NCBI GenBank assembly: GCA_958430865.1
Contig: CAUDNR010001427.1
Span: forward strand, 1 to 15,084
Length of the DNA: 15,084 nt
DNA from: Entrophospora sp. SA101
Taxonomy: Eukaryota; Glomeromycota; Glomeromycetes; Entrophosporales; Entrophosporaceae
Direction: 5' to 3'
Shown here: piece by piece, positions 7,201 to 15,084 of the stretch
Layout of the letters: every line of letters starts with the position of its first letter
Numbering within the stretch: the first letter of the stretch is position 1
Program-made: the position numbers and the translations under genes
The notes under the pieces: generated by a model
Databases searched by the model: none
What the model was told of the DNA's origin: nothing
What the model saw: the letters and a program-made list of their open reading frames with translations, nothing else

Positions 7201-7911
7201 TTAATTAATAATTAGGTCGAGTTAGAGGTTTATATGTTTTTAGGAAGCAGGTGGATAATTCCACTGGCAATAGATTATTTTAATAGATATTTATGTTTGT
7301 ATTTTATTAATAAGAGATTATTGTTATTACAAGATAGTAGTTAAGAATAAATTAACTGATTAACTTCTAACTGATTATTACATGAAAGAGAAATTTACAA
7401 CGTATTTATACATGTTAAAGGTTCTATCATCTAGTTATCCGACTTTGTTGAAATCCTAATTTATACTAATTAATATTTTCCTTAATTATTATTTAAACTT
7501 TCCATTTAGAATTATTTTCAAGTAATTTCTAGTCATCATGAATCATGTAAAATTCTTTCATTTAAATATTTTTCTGAGAATTTGTGATCTGTTACACTTT
7601 AGAATGTTGGAATATTTATATCTCCAATATTTGGGTTATTTTCCGAGAGCTATTTATTTGATTGGTGCGCCTTATTAATTAGTGTAACATTTATTAAATT
7701 GTACTGGTTTATTTCTTGTTGAGTTATTCCGTGATAATCGTTTCCACATTTTCACTTCGTGATACATGTAAATCATTTCCGATTTATATGTTCGTTCCCG
7801 TGATTTCTAATTTACTATTTTACACTATTCTTTGGGCACTCTGACAAAAATTTAACTTTCACTATTACTACTACTATTATTATCAATGATATTATTACTA
7901 ATATTTATATC
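7201..7911. other. AT-rich non-coding stretch downstream of the hairpin array
   Basis: No coding region recognised. It includes one more clean hairpin, GTGGA-taat-TCCAC (7251-7264), a 9-bp inverted repeat spanning 7590-7689, and a TTA/CTA-rich trinucleotide tract (about 7860-7905) just past the stop codon of the next gene. Confidence 0.5.
7590..7689. repeat. 100-bp segment with TGTTACACT / AGTGTAACA ends
   Basis: Perfect 9-bp inverted repeat at the two ends of exactly 100 bp, with TG..CA termini as in LTRs or small inverted-repeat elements. No target duplication is evident: the left flank is GTGATC and the right flank TTTATT. Inside lies TGTTGGAATATT followed by the near-complement CCAATATTT. 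Confidence 0.4.
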
Positions 7912-8379
7912 CTAATTGTTTTTATTATCTTCTTCAACTTCATTCTCCATCTCCTTCTTCTTTTCCTTTTCAACCCATTGCTGAATTGCTTCTATTGTTT
8001 TCTTTCTGGGATTGGTTTTTCGTTGGTAGAAGTTTTTTATTGTAGAAGCAGCAATTTCCTTTCCCTCTTCAAGTAATTCACGAATTTCAATAGCCATTTC
8101 ATTAAATGAAAAATTGGGATTTAACCCAGTCTTTTTGTCAAATAATTGTTTGAAAACCTTCCATAGATTTTCGATTTCATGTGAATATTTTTTATCATCA
8201 GTAAGTTGGTTTATTTTATTTTTAAAATGGCTTTTTCTTGGTTCTATTTTATTGACTATTTGATCAATTTTTTGATTTATAATAGAGAATTGATTTTGAT
8301 AAATTTTATAGTGAAATAAGAAACCAAGAAAGAGTCCAGTTAACAACCCACAAAAAAACTCATTATTGAATGTAAGCAT
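7912..8379 (-). CDS. 155-aa protein: N-terminal membrane segment, C-terminal HTH-like region
   Basis: Uninterrupted ORF from an ATG at 8379, preceded by A6, to TAA at 7912. Residues 8-22 are hydrophobic with a glycine zipper (G11, G15, G19 at four-residue spacing), suggesting one membrane helix that may pack against a partner. Residues 30-60 are basic and possibly coiled. Residues about 92-137 (EMAIEIRELL .. STIKNFYQRKTNPRKKTIEAIQQWV) have the pattern of a Cro/XRE-like helix-turn-helix: helix, turn with small residues, recognition helix, TIEAIQQW closing helix. The tail is Lys/Glu/Asn rich. No named family is certain. A membrane anchor plus a DNA-binding-like domain would be odd, and the second domain may bind protein instead. 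Coding quality looks good and the gene stands alone. Confidence 0.65.
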   Translation of the reverse strand: MLTFNNEFFCGLLTGLFLGFLFHYKIYQNQFSIINQKIDQIVNKIEPRKSHFKNKINQLTDDKKYSHEIENLWKVFKQLFDKKTGLNPNFSFNEMAIEIRELLEEGKEIAASTIKNFYQRKTNPRKKTIEAIQQWVEKEKKKEMENEVEEDNKNN

Positions 8380-8945
8380 TTTTTTAAATGTTATGGATGT
8401 AAATATTTATTGATTATTTGATTGTTTTTGAACCAAAAAAAAAAAAGTGTTTAATGATGATTATTAGGAGTTGTTATTGAACAATTTTTAATGAACAAGT
8501 AATTTAATTGTTGTAAAATTACAAAGTTAAAGTTGAATTAATTTTATATCTTTAAATATTAATTTACAATTGTTAGGAATATATAAATAAATAAAAGAAA
8601 AATGAATGAATCTAATATCTATATTTGTGGGTAAGCTTATAGACTTCCTGGAAAGTACAATCCATAATTGAAAGATAACTTCTTAAATAAATATAAAATA
8701 AAATAAACGCAAATTCCCCAAATAATATTATCCATGTTCATCCAGTGGAACGAAAATGAATTTCTCCACATTACAAATATGGTAATAGAATTTAGGGACC
8801 AGTCGAATCTCCAAAAAAAAATCTAGGGGTTGACTAGTGATTCTTTTACAACAAGGCGGGATTATTTACCTCATTTGCATAAAAGAGAAAGTTTCTTTCT
8901 TGTATATAGTAAAAAAAAAAATTAATTAATATTGTAACAATGAGA
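8380..8945. other. Intergenic stretch
   Basis: AT-rich region upstream of the 155-aa gene and downstream of the 88-aa gene, both on the minus strand. It has poly-A runs at 8433 and 8811. I see nothing else I can name. Confidence 0.5.
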
Positions 8946-9212
8946 TTATTTTCCTTCTAAGGGTTTCTGCTTTTTATTAGGTAATAATGCATCATCATAA
9001 TGTTTTCTTTTTCCAACATTTATTATTTTTCTTTCTTCTTGGTAAATTTCATAAGTAATCCTTTCTTTTCTTAGATAAGATTCAAATGTCTGAGTATCAT
9101 TTATTTTGAAAATGTAAGGAGCAATTTTTTCACCTTGTTCTTTCTTCAAAATACTTCTAATGGTGCTATAATTCTTGGGTTCCATAGTAGATCTGATGTA
9201 AATGAGTTTCAT
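8946..9212 (-). CDS. Small basic protein of 79-88 aa with bipartite-NLS-like tail
   Basis: Open frame from ATG at 9212 to TAA at 8946. The product is charged with no membrane segment. Its tail has a classical bipartite basic pattern, KRK at residues 68-70 and KKQK at 80-83, suggesting nuclear import. The middle (YIFKINDTQTFESYLRKERITYEIY) looks like an alternating strand/helix fold. A TATATAAA box on the minus strand lies at 9230-9223, only about 11 nt before the first ATG but 45 nt before the second Met (residue 10, 9185), so the shorter 79-aa form may be the real product. No family recognised; it could also be an exon of a larger gene. Confidence 0.45.
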   Translation of the reverse strand: MKLIYIRSTMEPKNYSTIRSILKKEQGEKIAPYIFKINDTQTFESYLRKERITYEIYQEERKIINVGKRKHYDDALLPNKKQKPLEGK

Positions 9213-9217
9213 ATTAA

Positions 9218-9230
9218 CTATTTTTATATA
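9218..9230 (-). promoter_or_regulatory. TATA-like box upstream of small basic protein gene
   Basis: Minus-strand TATATAAAAATAG. Its distance to the second in-frame ATG (9185) is compatible with a transcription start between the two; the distance to the first ATG is too short. TATA-like strings are frequent in such AT-rich DNA. Confidence 0.3.
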
Positions 9231-10221
9231 GAGGTAATTCTATATATCAAGAGGATAACAAATGGAAGATTTTATTAATCACATTACTAAAATTTGACCC
9301 CTGAAATCTTTGGTAATACCAATGTTCACTTTGTCTGGTTTTGTTGCAGCATGCCCCATTTTTCCTTTTTAACCCATTTACAAAAAAATTTGTTTTCTAA
9401 AATAAACACATTAAATATGGTAATCTTAGAACAATGAATGTTTCACAACATTGTGAATTATCATATGCTTCTAAATTGGGCGCCAATCAAAAACTACGAT
9501 TTTTCTCTTTTTGAAAAAACCATTCATAAAAAAAATTTTTAAAAAAAAACTAGCAGAATATTTTATTATTTGTAAATAGTAACAATAGTGACATGGAATT
9601 ATTAAAAATCAAAAAAAGATGTTAAACGTTAAATGGAAAAATTAATCAATCTGCAGTAAAAAGTTTTTGAACGGATTATATTTACATCTATTAACAATTA
9701 TTGCCTTCGTTATACCAATTTTGTGACGTTTCCTGCCTGAATACACAAACTCTAACGCTAACGCAACTTTTCCCTTCCCTTCCCTTCTCTTCTCTAAAAA
9801 AAACTCGTTACTATGCAATAATAATTTGCTGCAATATTTTGACATATACAGGTGAACAATTGAATGAATAAATAAAAAACTTTTTAAGTTGATTTCGTTT
9901 GTGATGGTGATGTGATGGTGTATATGTAATCAATTCAATCAATATAATTAATATTTTCCTAAAGGCTTAATCAATATTTAATCAATATTTTCCCAATATA
10001 AAAATTTAAAGGTTTAAATTTAATTAATTTGTATTTATATGCATTTTATCAAACAAAACAATACTATCAGTATGTTTGTTTGTTACCCCATTATTAACAT
10101 TGTTTAAGAAATATGACATGCACATGAAAAAAAAAGCAATGTAACGTACACAATTCTATTTCAAAAAAAAACATGAATTTTTACAAAATTATTATTGTGG
10201 AAATGTGGAAGGCGAAGTGAT
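9231..10221. other. Gene-free stretch with a pyrimidine tract
   Basis: About 1 kb without a convincing gene. It contains a 29-base pure pyrimidine run at 9767-9795 made of CCCTT/CTCTT units, and a GTGATG-type micro-repeat at 9900-9920. A 67-codon minus-strand frame over the pyrimidine tract is a composition effect. Confidence 0.5.
9767..9795. repeat. 29-base polypyrimidine tract
   Basis: Only C and T, with a partly mirror-symmetric CCCTT pattern. Such tracts can form triplex structures or serve as promoter elements; no adjacent start codon on the plus strand supports a specific role. Confidence 0.5.
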
Positions 10222-10397
10222 GATGATGAAACAATTAGTAATTTTTTTTTAGATATATAGTATACTAACATGAAACATTTATAAAATTGACCATTTATAG
10301 TTAGTTATTCAAGGATTTTCTTGTCTAATTATGGGCGTAAAAATTATTTTTGAAAAATACAAGTTATTAAATACTTAATAAGTTTTTTACAGGGAAT

Positions 10398-10641
10398 ATG
10401 AATTTACAAACATTAAATTTAGATAATATATCTTTAAAATTCATTTAACAATAATCAAGAATTAGCTCTAGGACGTCCTGTGTCTGATGTATGGAAAGTA
10501 AAAGGACATTACTCAGCGTCTTGTAAATATTTCCAAAAACCTGGAGTCGTAGAACACTTTTTAAACTCAAGGCTCGGTGTTGTTATTCTATTTCCCATTT
10601 TTACTTGGATGAAATTAATAATAAACAAAACAATGAAATAA
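10398..10641 (+). pseudogene. BED zinc-finger (hAT-like) fragment, copy 1
   Basis: After an acceptor-like TTTTTTACAG, ATG at 10398 opens MNLQTLNLDNISLKF and stops. A +1 shift continues as NNNQELALGRPVSDVW, then KGHYSASCKYF and VEHFLNSRLG, up to TAA at 10639. GRPVSDVW..KGHYSA.CKYC is the start of BED-type fingers common in Rhizophagus hAT-like proteins. Here the second zinc cysteine is replaced by Phe and the His/Cys end is degraded. The hAT catalytic domain is absent. BED fingers bind DNA in transposases and chromatin proteins; this piece cannot do so as written. Confidence 0.5.
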
Positions 10642-10992
10642 ACAAAAAACAAAATGTCCAAGCTCTTTTGTCAAACTTTTACAAAAGTACTGTTCTAACT
10701 GACCAAAAAAAAAAAAAAAATTCAATTGATTTTGACTTTGACTTTGACTTTTGCCCTTTGTCATTTTCGTCACATTTCATCACATTCGTCACATTTCGTT
10801 AAATGTGCCCCGTTTGACAAAATATTTCTTACACTCCAAAATATTTTCGTCACCCAACCTTGGTTGGCAATTGAATTGACTGAATTTAACTAAATTGTTA
10901 AAAAAATTTTACGAATTATCATTTATTCTGTTTTTTTTTGTGATGGCGAAGCATCCCTTATTTAAGTATTTTTTGTCAAACAACAATAAGGA

Positions 10993-11151
10993 AATCAATC
11001 GCAAATTATCCTGTTTCTTTTTAATGGTGGTCTCAAAAAAAAAACTGCACTTTCAAAAAGTCTTAGTCGGAAATTAATCGGAAATTATCCTGTTTTCTTT
11101 CTAGCGATGCTCTCAAGAAAACACTCTCCACACTTTCAAACAAGTCTTGAT
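10993..11151. repeat. Two degenerate ~78-bp repeats inside duplication copy 1
   Basis: 10993-11068 and 11072-11151 share AAATTATCCTGTTT, a CTCAA-plus-A block, CACTTTCAAA and AAGTCTT in order. A weaker third relative follows the duplicated region at about 12250-12316. The same pair recurs 1012 bp downstream. No coding role seen. Confidence 0.6.
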
Positions 11152-11233
11152 ATATTTTTTTTAACAACGACAATTCTTTTTTTTTTCAATTAATGGTAAC
11201 AGAACATCATCTTTGCAGTTTTTCGAAAAGACA

Positions 11234-12245
11234 GATGATGAAACAATTAGTAATTTTTTTTTAGATATATAGTATACTAACATGAAACATTTATAAAATT
11301 GACCATTTATAGTTAGTTATTCAAGGATTTTCTTGTCTAATTATGGGCGTAAAAATTATTTTTGAAAAATACAAGTTATTAAATACTTAATAAGTTTTTT
11401 ACAGGGAATATGAATTTACAAACATTAAATTTAGATAATATATCTTTAAAATTCATTTAACAATAATCAAGAATTAGCTCTAGGACGTCCTGTGTCTGAT
11501 GTATGGAAAGTAAAAGGACATTACTCAGCGTCTTGTAAATATTTCCAAAAACCTGGAGTCGTAGAACACTTTTTAAACTCAAGGCTCGGTGTTGTTATTC
11601 TATTTCCCATTTTTACTTGGATGAAATTAATAATAAACAAAACAATGAAATAAACAAAAAACAAAATGTCCAAGCTCTTTTGTCAAACTTTTACAAAAGT
11701 ACTGTTCTAACTGACCAAAAAAAAAAAAAAAATTCAATTGATTTTGACTTTGACTTTGACTTTTGCCCTTTGTCATTTTCGTCACATTTCATCACATTCG
11801 TCACATTTCGTTAAATGTGCCCCGTTTGACAAAATATTTCTTACACTCCAAAATATTTTCGTCACCCAACCTTGGTTGGCAATTGAATTGACTGAATTTA
11901 ACTAAATTGTTAAAAAAATTTTACGAATTATCATTTATTCTGTTTTTTTTTGTGATGGCGAAGCATCCCTTATTTAAGTATTTTTTGTCAAACAACAATA
12001 AGGAAATCAATCGCAAATTATCCTGTTTCTTTTTAATGGTGGTCTCAAAAAAAAAACTGCACTTTCAAAAAGTCTTAGTCGGAAATTAATCGGAAATTAT
12101 CCTGTTTTCTTTCTAGCGATGCTCTCAAGAAAACACTCTCCACACTTTCAAACAAGTCTTGATATATTTTTTTTAACAACGACAATTCTTTTTTTTTTCA
12201 ATTAATGGTAACAGAACATCATCTTTGCAGTTTTTCGAAAAGACA
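11234..12245 (+). repeat. 1012-bp tandem duplication, copy 2
   Basis: Direct continuation of copy 1 with no spacer. After its end the sequence reads TGATCGG, whereas copy 1 is followed by GATGATG, which fixes the boundary to the base. The lack of any difference means a very recent event, ongoing conversion or an assembly artefact. Confidence 0.95.
11410..11653 (+). pseudogene. BED zinc-finger (hAT-like) fragment, copy 2
   Basis: Identical to the fragment at 10398-10641, carrying the same internal +1 shift, the same lost cysteine and the same stop. The damage therefore predates the 1012-bp duplication, and neither copy keeps function by sharing parts. Confidence 0.5.
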
Positions 12246-12971
12246 TGATCGGTTTCTTGTCAACAATAAGAACATTAATTCTGTTCCTCTTTACACTTTC
12301 AGAAAGGCCCTGATCAGTTTTTTTAACAACGATCAATTCCCATTTAATAATTAAACAAATTTTTTGCTCAACGAATAAATAATAATATGATTGGCTAATT
12401 TGGCGCTCCAAATGAAAATACACAAGTGATTAAGTCATGTGATTTTATAATATTGTGATATCATTGCTACAAAAGTTTGAATAATGATGGCGTGATTTCA
12501 TAGCGTACTCATTCGTAAACTCGAAATATCTCTACGTTGATGTTATAAAAAATGTGGGGACGGACGGCTATCTTATTTATATGTTTCGAATTTAATAAAA
12601 TAGACTATTGTCTTGACCAAAATGAACTGATTTTTTTTGCTCTTTACAACGAAGAAGACGCAACCCAAATCCAATTTAACTTTAATGTAAATGAGTTTTT
12701 GATCTCACGTAGCACAGCATGCGTGATTATGCATAAAAAAAAAGCTCACATTGCGTTATTTATATTTGTAGTGAATATAATGATTTATATAATGCAATAT
12801 ATAACATATTACTGTAATTTTTTGTGAGTAGAGTGTGTAAGTGCGTGTAAAAGTGTGTGTGAGAGTGCGATATTAATATAATTTATTATTACATATTTTG
12901 TTTGAAAAATTTTTTCTCTTCTAAAAATATTGCTCCACGAAAATAAATAAATAAAATCTATTTAATGTCAT
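12246..12971. other. Non-coding stretch after the tandem duplication
   Basis: The left part (12250-12350) weakly resembles the ~78-bp repeats of the duplicated unit. A 91-codon plus-strand frame at 12552 starts in a plausible TATAAAAA-ATG context, but it is low in complexity, rich in Ile/Phe and resembles nothing, so I leave it out. A GT-rich run lies at 12826-12868. Confidence 0.45.
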
Positions 12972-13142
12972 CTAAATATTGTCATTTAAATAATTGTTTA
13001 TTAAAGTATTAAAATCGACCGAATCCTCATTATAAATATCGAAACATTTATAGCAAGCTTTTACCTGAAAATTTTTTTCTAGTGTTCGGACATGTTTCCA
13101 TATAATGTCATAATTTGAGCAAAAGAAATAAGGTTTTTTCAT
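12972..13142 (-). CDS. Possible small ORF, 56 aa, unknown
   Basis: ATG at 13142 gives MKKPYFFCSNYDIIWKHVR, followed by TLEKNFQ, a CYKCF pair and an acidic tail, to TAG at 12972. The composition (Trp, Cys, His, balanced charge) looks more coding than neighbouring frames. The Cys-His spacing hints at a degenerate zinc finger but fits no standard pattern. A CAG|GTAAAA sequence after NFQ could be a splice donor, so this may be an exon of a longer gene. Low certainty. Confidence 0.25.
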   Translation of the reverse strand: MKKPYFFCSNYDIIWKHVRTLEKNFQVKACYKCFDIYNEDSVDFNTLINNYLNDNI

Positions 13143-13199
13143 CGTGAAGTGCACATTGAAAAGTAAACTCCGTCAGTTGATATTATTCTGATAATGAAG

Positions 13200-13650
13200 A
13201 CGAGGTGTTGTTAGTAGTGACATTGTTATTATTTGATTTTTTAGATACAATGTTTAGATTTTGGTTAACGGATATTCAACAATTGCTTGTGAATCTCTAA
13301 AAGCTTATTATTATCGATGTTATTGTCGCCATCGCAATGATTATTATCAGTGATGCTATTAAATAGCTCAGAGTTACCAAGGCAACGTGTATTAGCAGTC
13401 GTTGCCAAAATAATAACAAATTGATATTACTAAAAAAATATTATTATCGAAATAATTGTTAACATTATTATTGTATTGTTGCTTGTAACGTTATGATTGT
13501 CGTTATTAATGGTAATATCAATAGTAATCGTTGTCGTGTTAATAATCATGGCTATGTTAATAATATCTTAGCTACGTTTCTTGCTAAAGTTATTATTAAT
13601 TATAGCAATTTATTATACTAATTATTGCAATTATTATTATTGTAGTTACT
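13200..13650. repeat. Degenerate (GTT/ATT) trinucleotide tract
   Basis: About 450 bp of TTATTATTG-type sequence with frequent one-base changes, reading as Asn/Asp-rich on the minus strand but interrupted by stops. A GC-rich hairpin, GGCAACG/CGTTGCC (13381-13406), lies inside. Probably an aged microsatellite region. Confidence 0.55.
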
Positions 13651-13798
13651 ATTATAGTTGGAAGGAAAAGGATTGTTGCGTTCCTGTTTCCTATTACTTG
13701 TTACACGATCATAGCAAATTGGAAACGATAAAAAAAAAAAGAAAACAAGAAAACAAGAATATCCAAAATAGTTATACAACAAACAACATCAGCAACAA

Positions 13799-14007
13799 CA
13801 AAGTGTTCATCCAGTTCAAAAAGTAGCTTTTACTAGTAATGACAATGGCAAAGTATTTGCCCAGTTTAAATGTTAGCTTCTTCTACTAATAATGACAAAC
13901 AAAAACAACAGCAAAGAATTTACCCAATTCAAAGGATAGTTTCTTTTGCTATTAATGATAAACAATGACAACAAAGTATTTATCTAGTTCAAAAGGCAAT
14001 TTATCTT
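13799..14007. repeat. Tandem array of four ~60-bp units
   Basis: Units begin CAAAG(T/A) at 13799, 13849, 13912 and 13972, giving periods of 50, 63 and 60 bp. Each carries (C/T)AGTT(C/T)AAA-like and ACTAATAATGACAA-like blocks. The last unit is the end of the 48-aa minus-strand ORF, and each unit read on that strand gives a KLxFxLxKxF-type peptide. Confidence 0.75.
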
Positions 14008-14098
14008 CATCAAAACTTTCATCAAATTCATCTGAACCAGTCGCTTCTTGAAATAGATTTAGAAACAATGCCTCTTCAATTCTTTCACGAGTTGACAT
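13952..14098 (-). CDS. Small acidic protein or N-terminal fragment, 48 aa
   Basis: ATG at 14098 after an A-rich leader (TTAAA). The product begins MSTRERIEEALFLNLFQEAT, then an acidic stretch (SDEFDESFDED) and KLPFELDKYFVVIVYH, ending at TAA 13952. The first ~30 residues look like a genuine amphipathic N-terminus followed by an acidic linker. The last ~17 residues lie in unit 4 of the tandem array. Further units downstream repeat the KLxFELxKxF motif, separated by paired stops. It may be the first exon of a lost gene whose end was replaced by repeat expansion. Family unknown; a resemblance to the starts of some transposase-derived proteins is only an impression. Confidence 0.35.
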   Translation of the reverse strand: MSTRERIEEALFLNLFQEATGSDEFDESFDEDKLPFELDKYFVVIVYH

Positions 14099-14100
14099 TT

Positions 14101-14929
14101 TAATAATAATTTATATTAAATTTAAAGTATATCTTTAAAAAAAAACACGTAAATTTATTATGTGGAAACAACTAGGAAAAGAACAGGAACGAATAACTAA
14201 TAGAATTAGACTCATTTAAAAGCCAACCAATTACTTATACAAATAGTATTGCCAATTTTTTTGTAAGGTCTTTTTTAAAAACATGTAATTTTTTAACAAT
14301 TGTTCTAACACAAAAAACACATAATAATTATACAAAAAAATGTATCAATTCGTAGCTAATTCTGAAGATTATGGATATAAAATTATATGTATCCATATTT
14401 TCTAGAACTTTATCAGTTAAAAAATAAAAAAATTCGATTATTTTTGAAAAGAAAGTTTTTTAACCAATTGCTGATATACTTCAAAATTTTACATGCAATA
14501 ATTTGACCCTCTGACATAATTTTTATAATGTGGCTTTGGATTTTGGTTACTTCCTTAGAAAACAAATTTACAAGTCAATTATTTTCGTAACTAAAATAAT
14601 TTTAAAACGGATTTAAGAAAATTATTCAACGTAATACTGTAATAGTAGGTAAAATATGGGACGAATAATATTAATACCACGAATGAATAAAGAAAACAGA
14701 AAAAGAATGCAAGTTTTGATCATCAGCATTGCATGTATATTTTTCTTTTTTAAATTCTTTGTTCCAGGTATTACGAAAAAAAGTAATAGCAATAGAATGC
14801 ATGGATTTTATTTCAATATATACATGTATAAAAATACACACATTTTCATTTTAATAATAATGTTAATATATTAATAAAAATGTATGTAATTATAGATGTA
14901 ATTGCATGTATAGCAATCGCGCCTATATA
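14101..14929. other. AT-rich non-coding stretch
   Basis: No gene, RNA or repeat recognised. A 72-codon frame at 14656 is hydrophobic low-complexity sequence and is not convincing. The stretch ends with TATATA, whose last TA (14928-14929) precedes a Tc1-type terminus. Confidence 0.5.
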
Positions 14930-15084
14930 CACTACACGGACAAAAGTTGTGCACACGTTTAAACAATACAATAATAATGCGATGTAGCTTTCAGTCGATC
15001 TCAATTATTTTATGTTTATGACCGAATTCGGATTAACTTTCAAGCAACACTCGTCGATTAGTTGCAAGCTTTTATATTCAATAT
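14930..15084 (+). mobile_element. Left end of a second Tc1/mariner element, cut by window edge
   Basis: CACTACACGG plus ACAAAAGTTGTGCACACG follows TA and has the typical Tc1 terminus layout. It resembles the terminus at 1764 (CACTAC, GG, AAAGT) but belongs to a different subfamily. The remaining ~125 bp show no transposase start, which would be expected further right. It could be a MITE or a full element. Confidence 0.55.

Larger units (their letters stand above)
10222..11233 (+). repeat. 1012-bp tandem duplication, copy 1
   Basis: Starts at GATGATGAAAC and ends at CGAAAAGACA. Every stretch compared is identical to 11234-12245, including a run of 16 A. The offset stays 1012 from start to end, so there are no indels. 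No microhomology is seen at the junction: the bases outside the unit differ on both sides. Confidence 0.95.

Noticed and set aside
6767..7911. Complete LTR retrotransposon or solo LTR
   Set aside because: The left edge looks LTR-like, but I found no second LTR copy, no matching target duplication and no gag/pol coding sequence.
8788..8845. Possible inverted repeat ACCAGTC / GACTAGT
   Set aside because: Only 6 of 7 bases pair over a long loop, which is expected by chance.
9642..9845. Minus-strand 67-codon ORF
   Set aside because: Its middle is the complement of a polypyrimidine tract (Glu/Arg/Gly/Lys run); no other coding sign.
10605..11077. ORFs at 10605-10802 and 10895-11077 and their copies 1012 bp downstream
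   Set aside because: The first has only a TTG start and a Lys run plus an FDFDFD repeat from ttgact units; the second reads Phe/Lys low-complexity from homopolymers. They appear twice only because the DNA is duplicated.
12202..12423. Minus-strand 73-codon ORF
   Set aside because: Spans the end of the tandem duplication and its degenerate repeats; composition is not gene-like.
12552..12827. Plus-strand 91-codon ORF after TATAAAAA
   Set aside because: Longest open frame in its region, but Ile/Phe/Tyr rich with no recognisable motif. It could be revived by transcript evidence.
13581..13826. Plus-strand 81-codon ORF
   Set aside because: Starts from a non-ATG codon in the trinucleotide tract and ends in the tandem array; reads as Tyr/Asn/Lys low complexity.
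14656..14874. Plus-strand 72-codon ORF
   Set aside because: Hydrophobic/Ile-rich random-looking frame in AT-rich DNA without promoter or family signal.
1..15084. tRNA, rRNA, CRISPR array or bacterial-style defence system
   Set aside because: No tRNA arm pattern, no rRNA-like conserved stretches and no regular repeat-spacer layout were seen; the gene content and intron are eukaryotic.

Overview
The window looks like nuclear DNA of an AT-rich, repeat-loaded eukaryote, most likely an arbuscular mycorrhizal fungus of the Rhizophagus/Glomeromycotina type. The grounds are base composition, a GT-AG intron, a pair of BTB-BACK-TLDc genes (a family greatly expanded in Rhizophagus), a Tc1/mariner transposase, hAT-type miniature elements, a BED-finger remnant and long stretches without genes. 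The species call is inference. Nothing suggests bacterial operons or ribosome binding sites.

Layout. 1-1763 is gene-poor: a T12A10 tract in front of a doubtful small ORF, two diverged 49-bp hairpin repeats, a (TAA)n microsatellite, and two hAT-type MITEs (1031-1110 and 1356-1468) with 8-bp target duplications. 1764-3422 is a broken Tc1/mariner element. It keeps a left terminus, a transposase with one frameshift and a missing C-terminus, and then an identical 314-bp repeat of its own 5' region in place of the expected right end. 3423-6770 holds two minus-strand BTB-BACK-TLDc paralogues in direct order. The left one (A, 3763-5214) has its BTB exon and intron but carries a 13-nt deletion, a premature stop and a homopolymer frameshift. 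The right one (B, 5925-6770) has a clean TLDc end but lost its whole N-terminal half at about 6767.

At that breakpoint begins a non-coding stretch (6767-7200) packed with consecutive hairpins. It is followed by AT-rich DNA and two small minus-strand genes of unknown role: a 155-aa protein with an N-terminal glycine-zipper membrane segment and a C-terminal helix-turn-helix-like region, and an 88-aa basic protein with a bipartite-NLS-like tail. 10222-12245 is an exact two-copy tandem duplication of 1012 bp, each copy carrying a degraded BED zinc-finger (hAT-like) fragment. 12246-15084 is mostly non-coding. It contains a possible 56-aa ORF, a degenerate trinucleotide tract, a ~60-bp tandem array whose minus strand repeats a peptide motif and supplies the end of a 48-aa ORF, and a Tc1-type terminus at 14930 that runs off the window.

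No pathway links these genes. The window is best read as an accessory, transposon-shaped region in which a duplicated signalling/adaptor-type gene family is decaying beside several mobile element classes. The most unusual signals are the serial hairpin array, the peptide-periodic tandem repeat, the self-repeating Tc1 element with D-35-E catalytic spacing, and the exact 1012-bp duplication.
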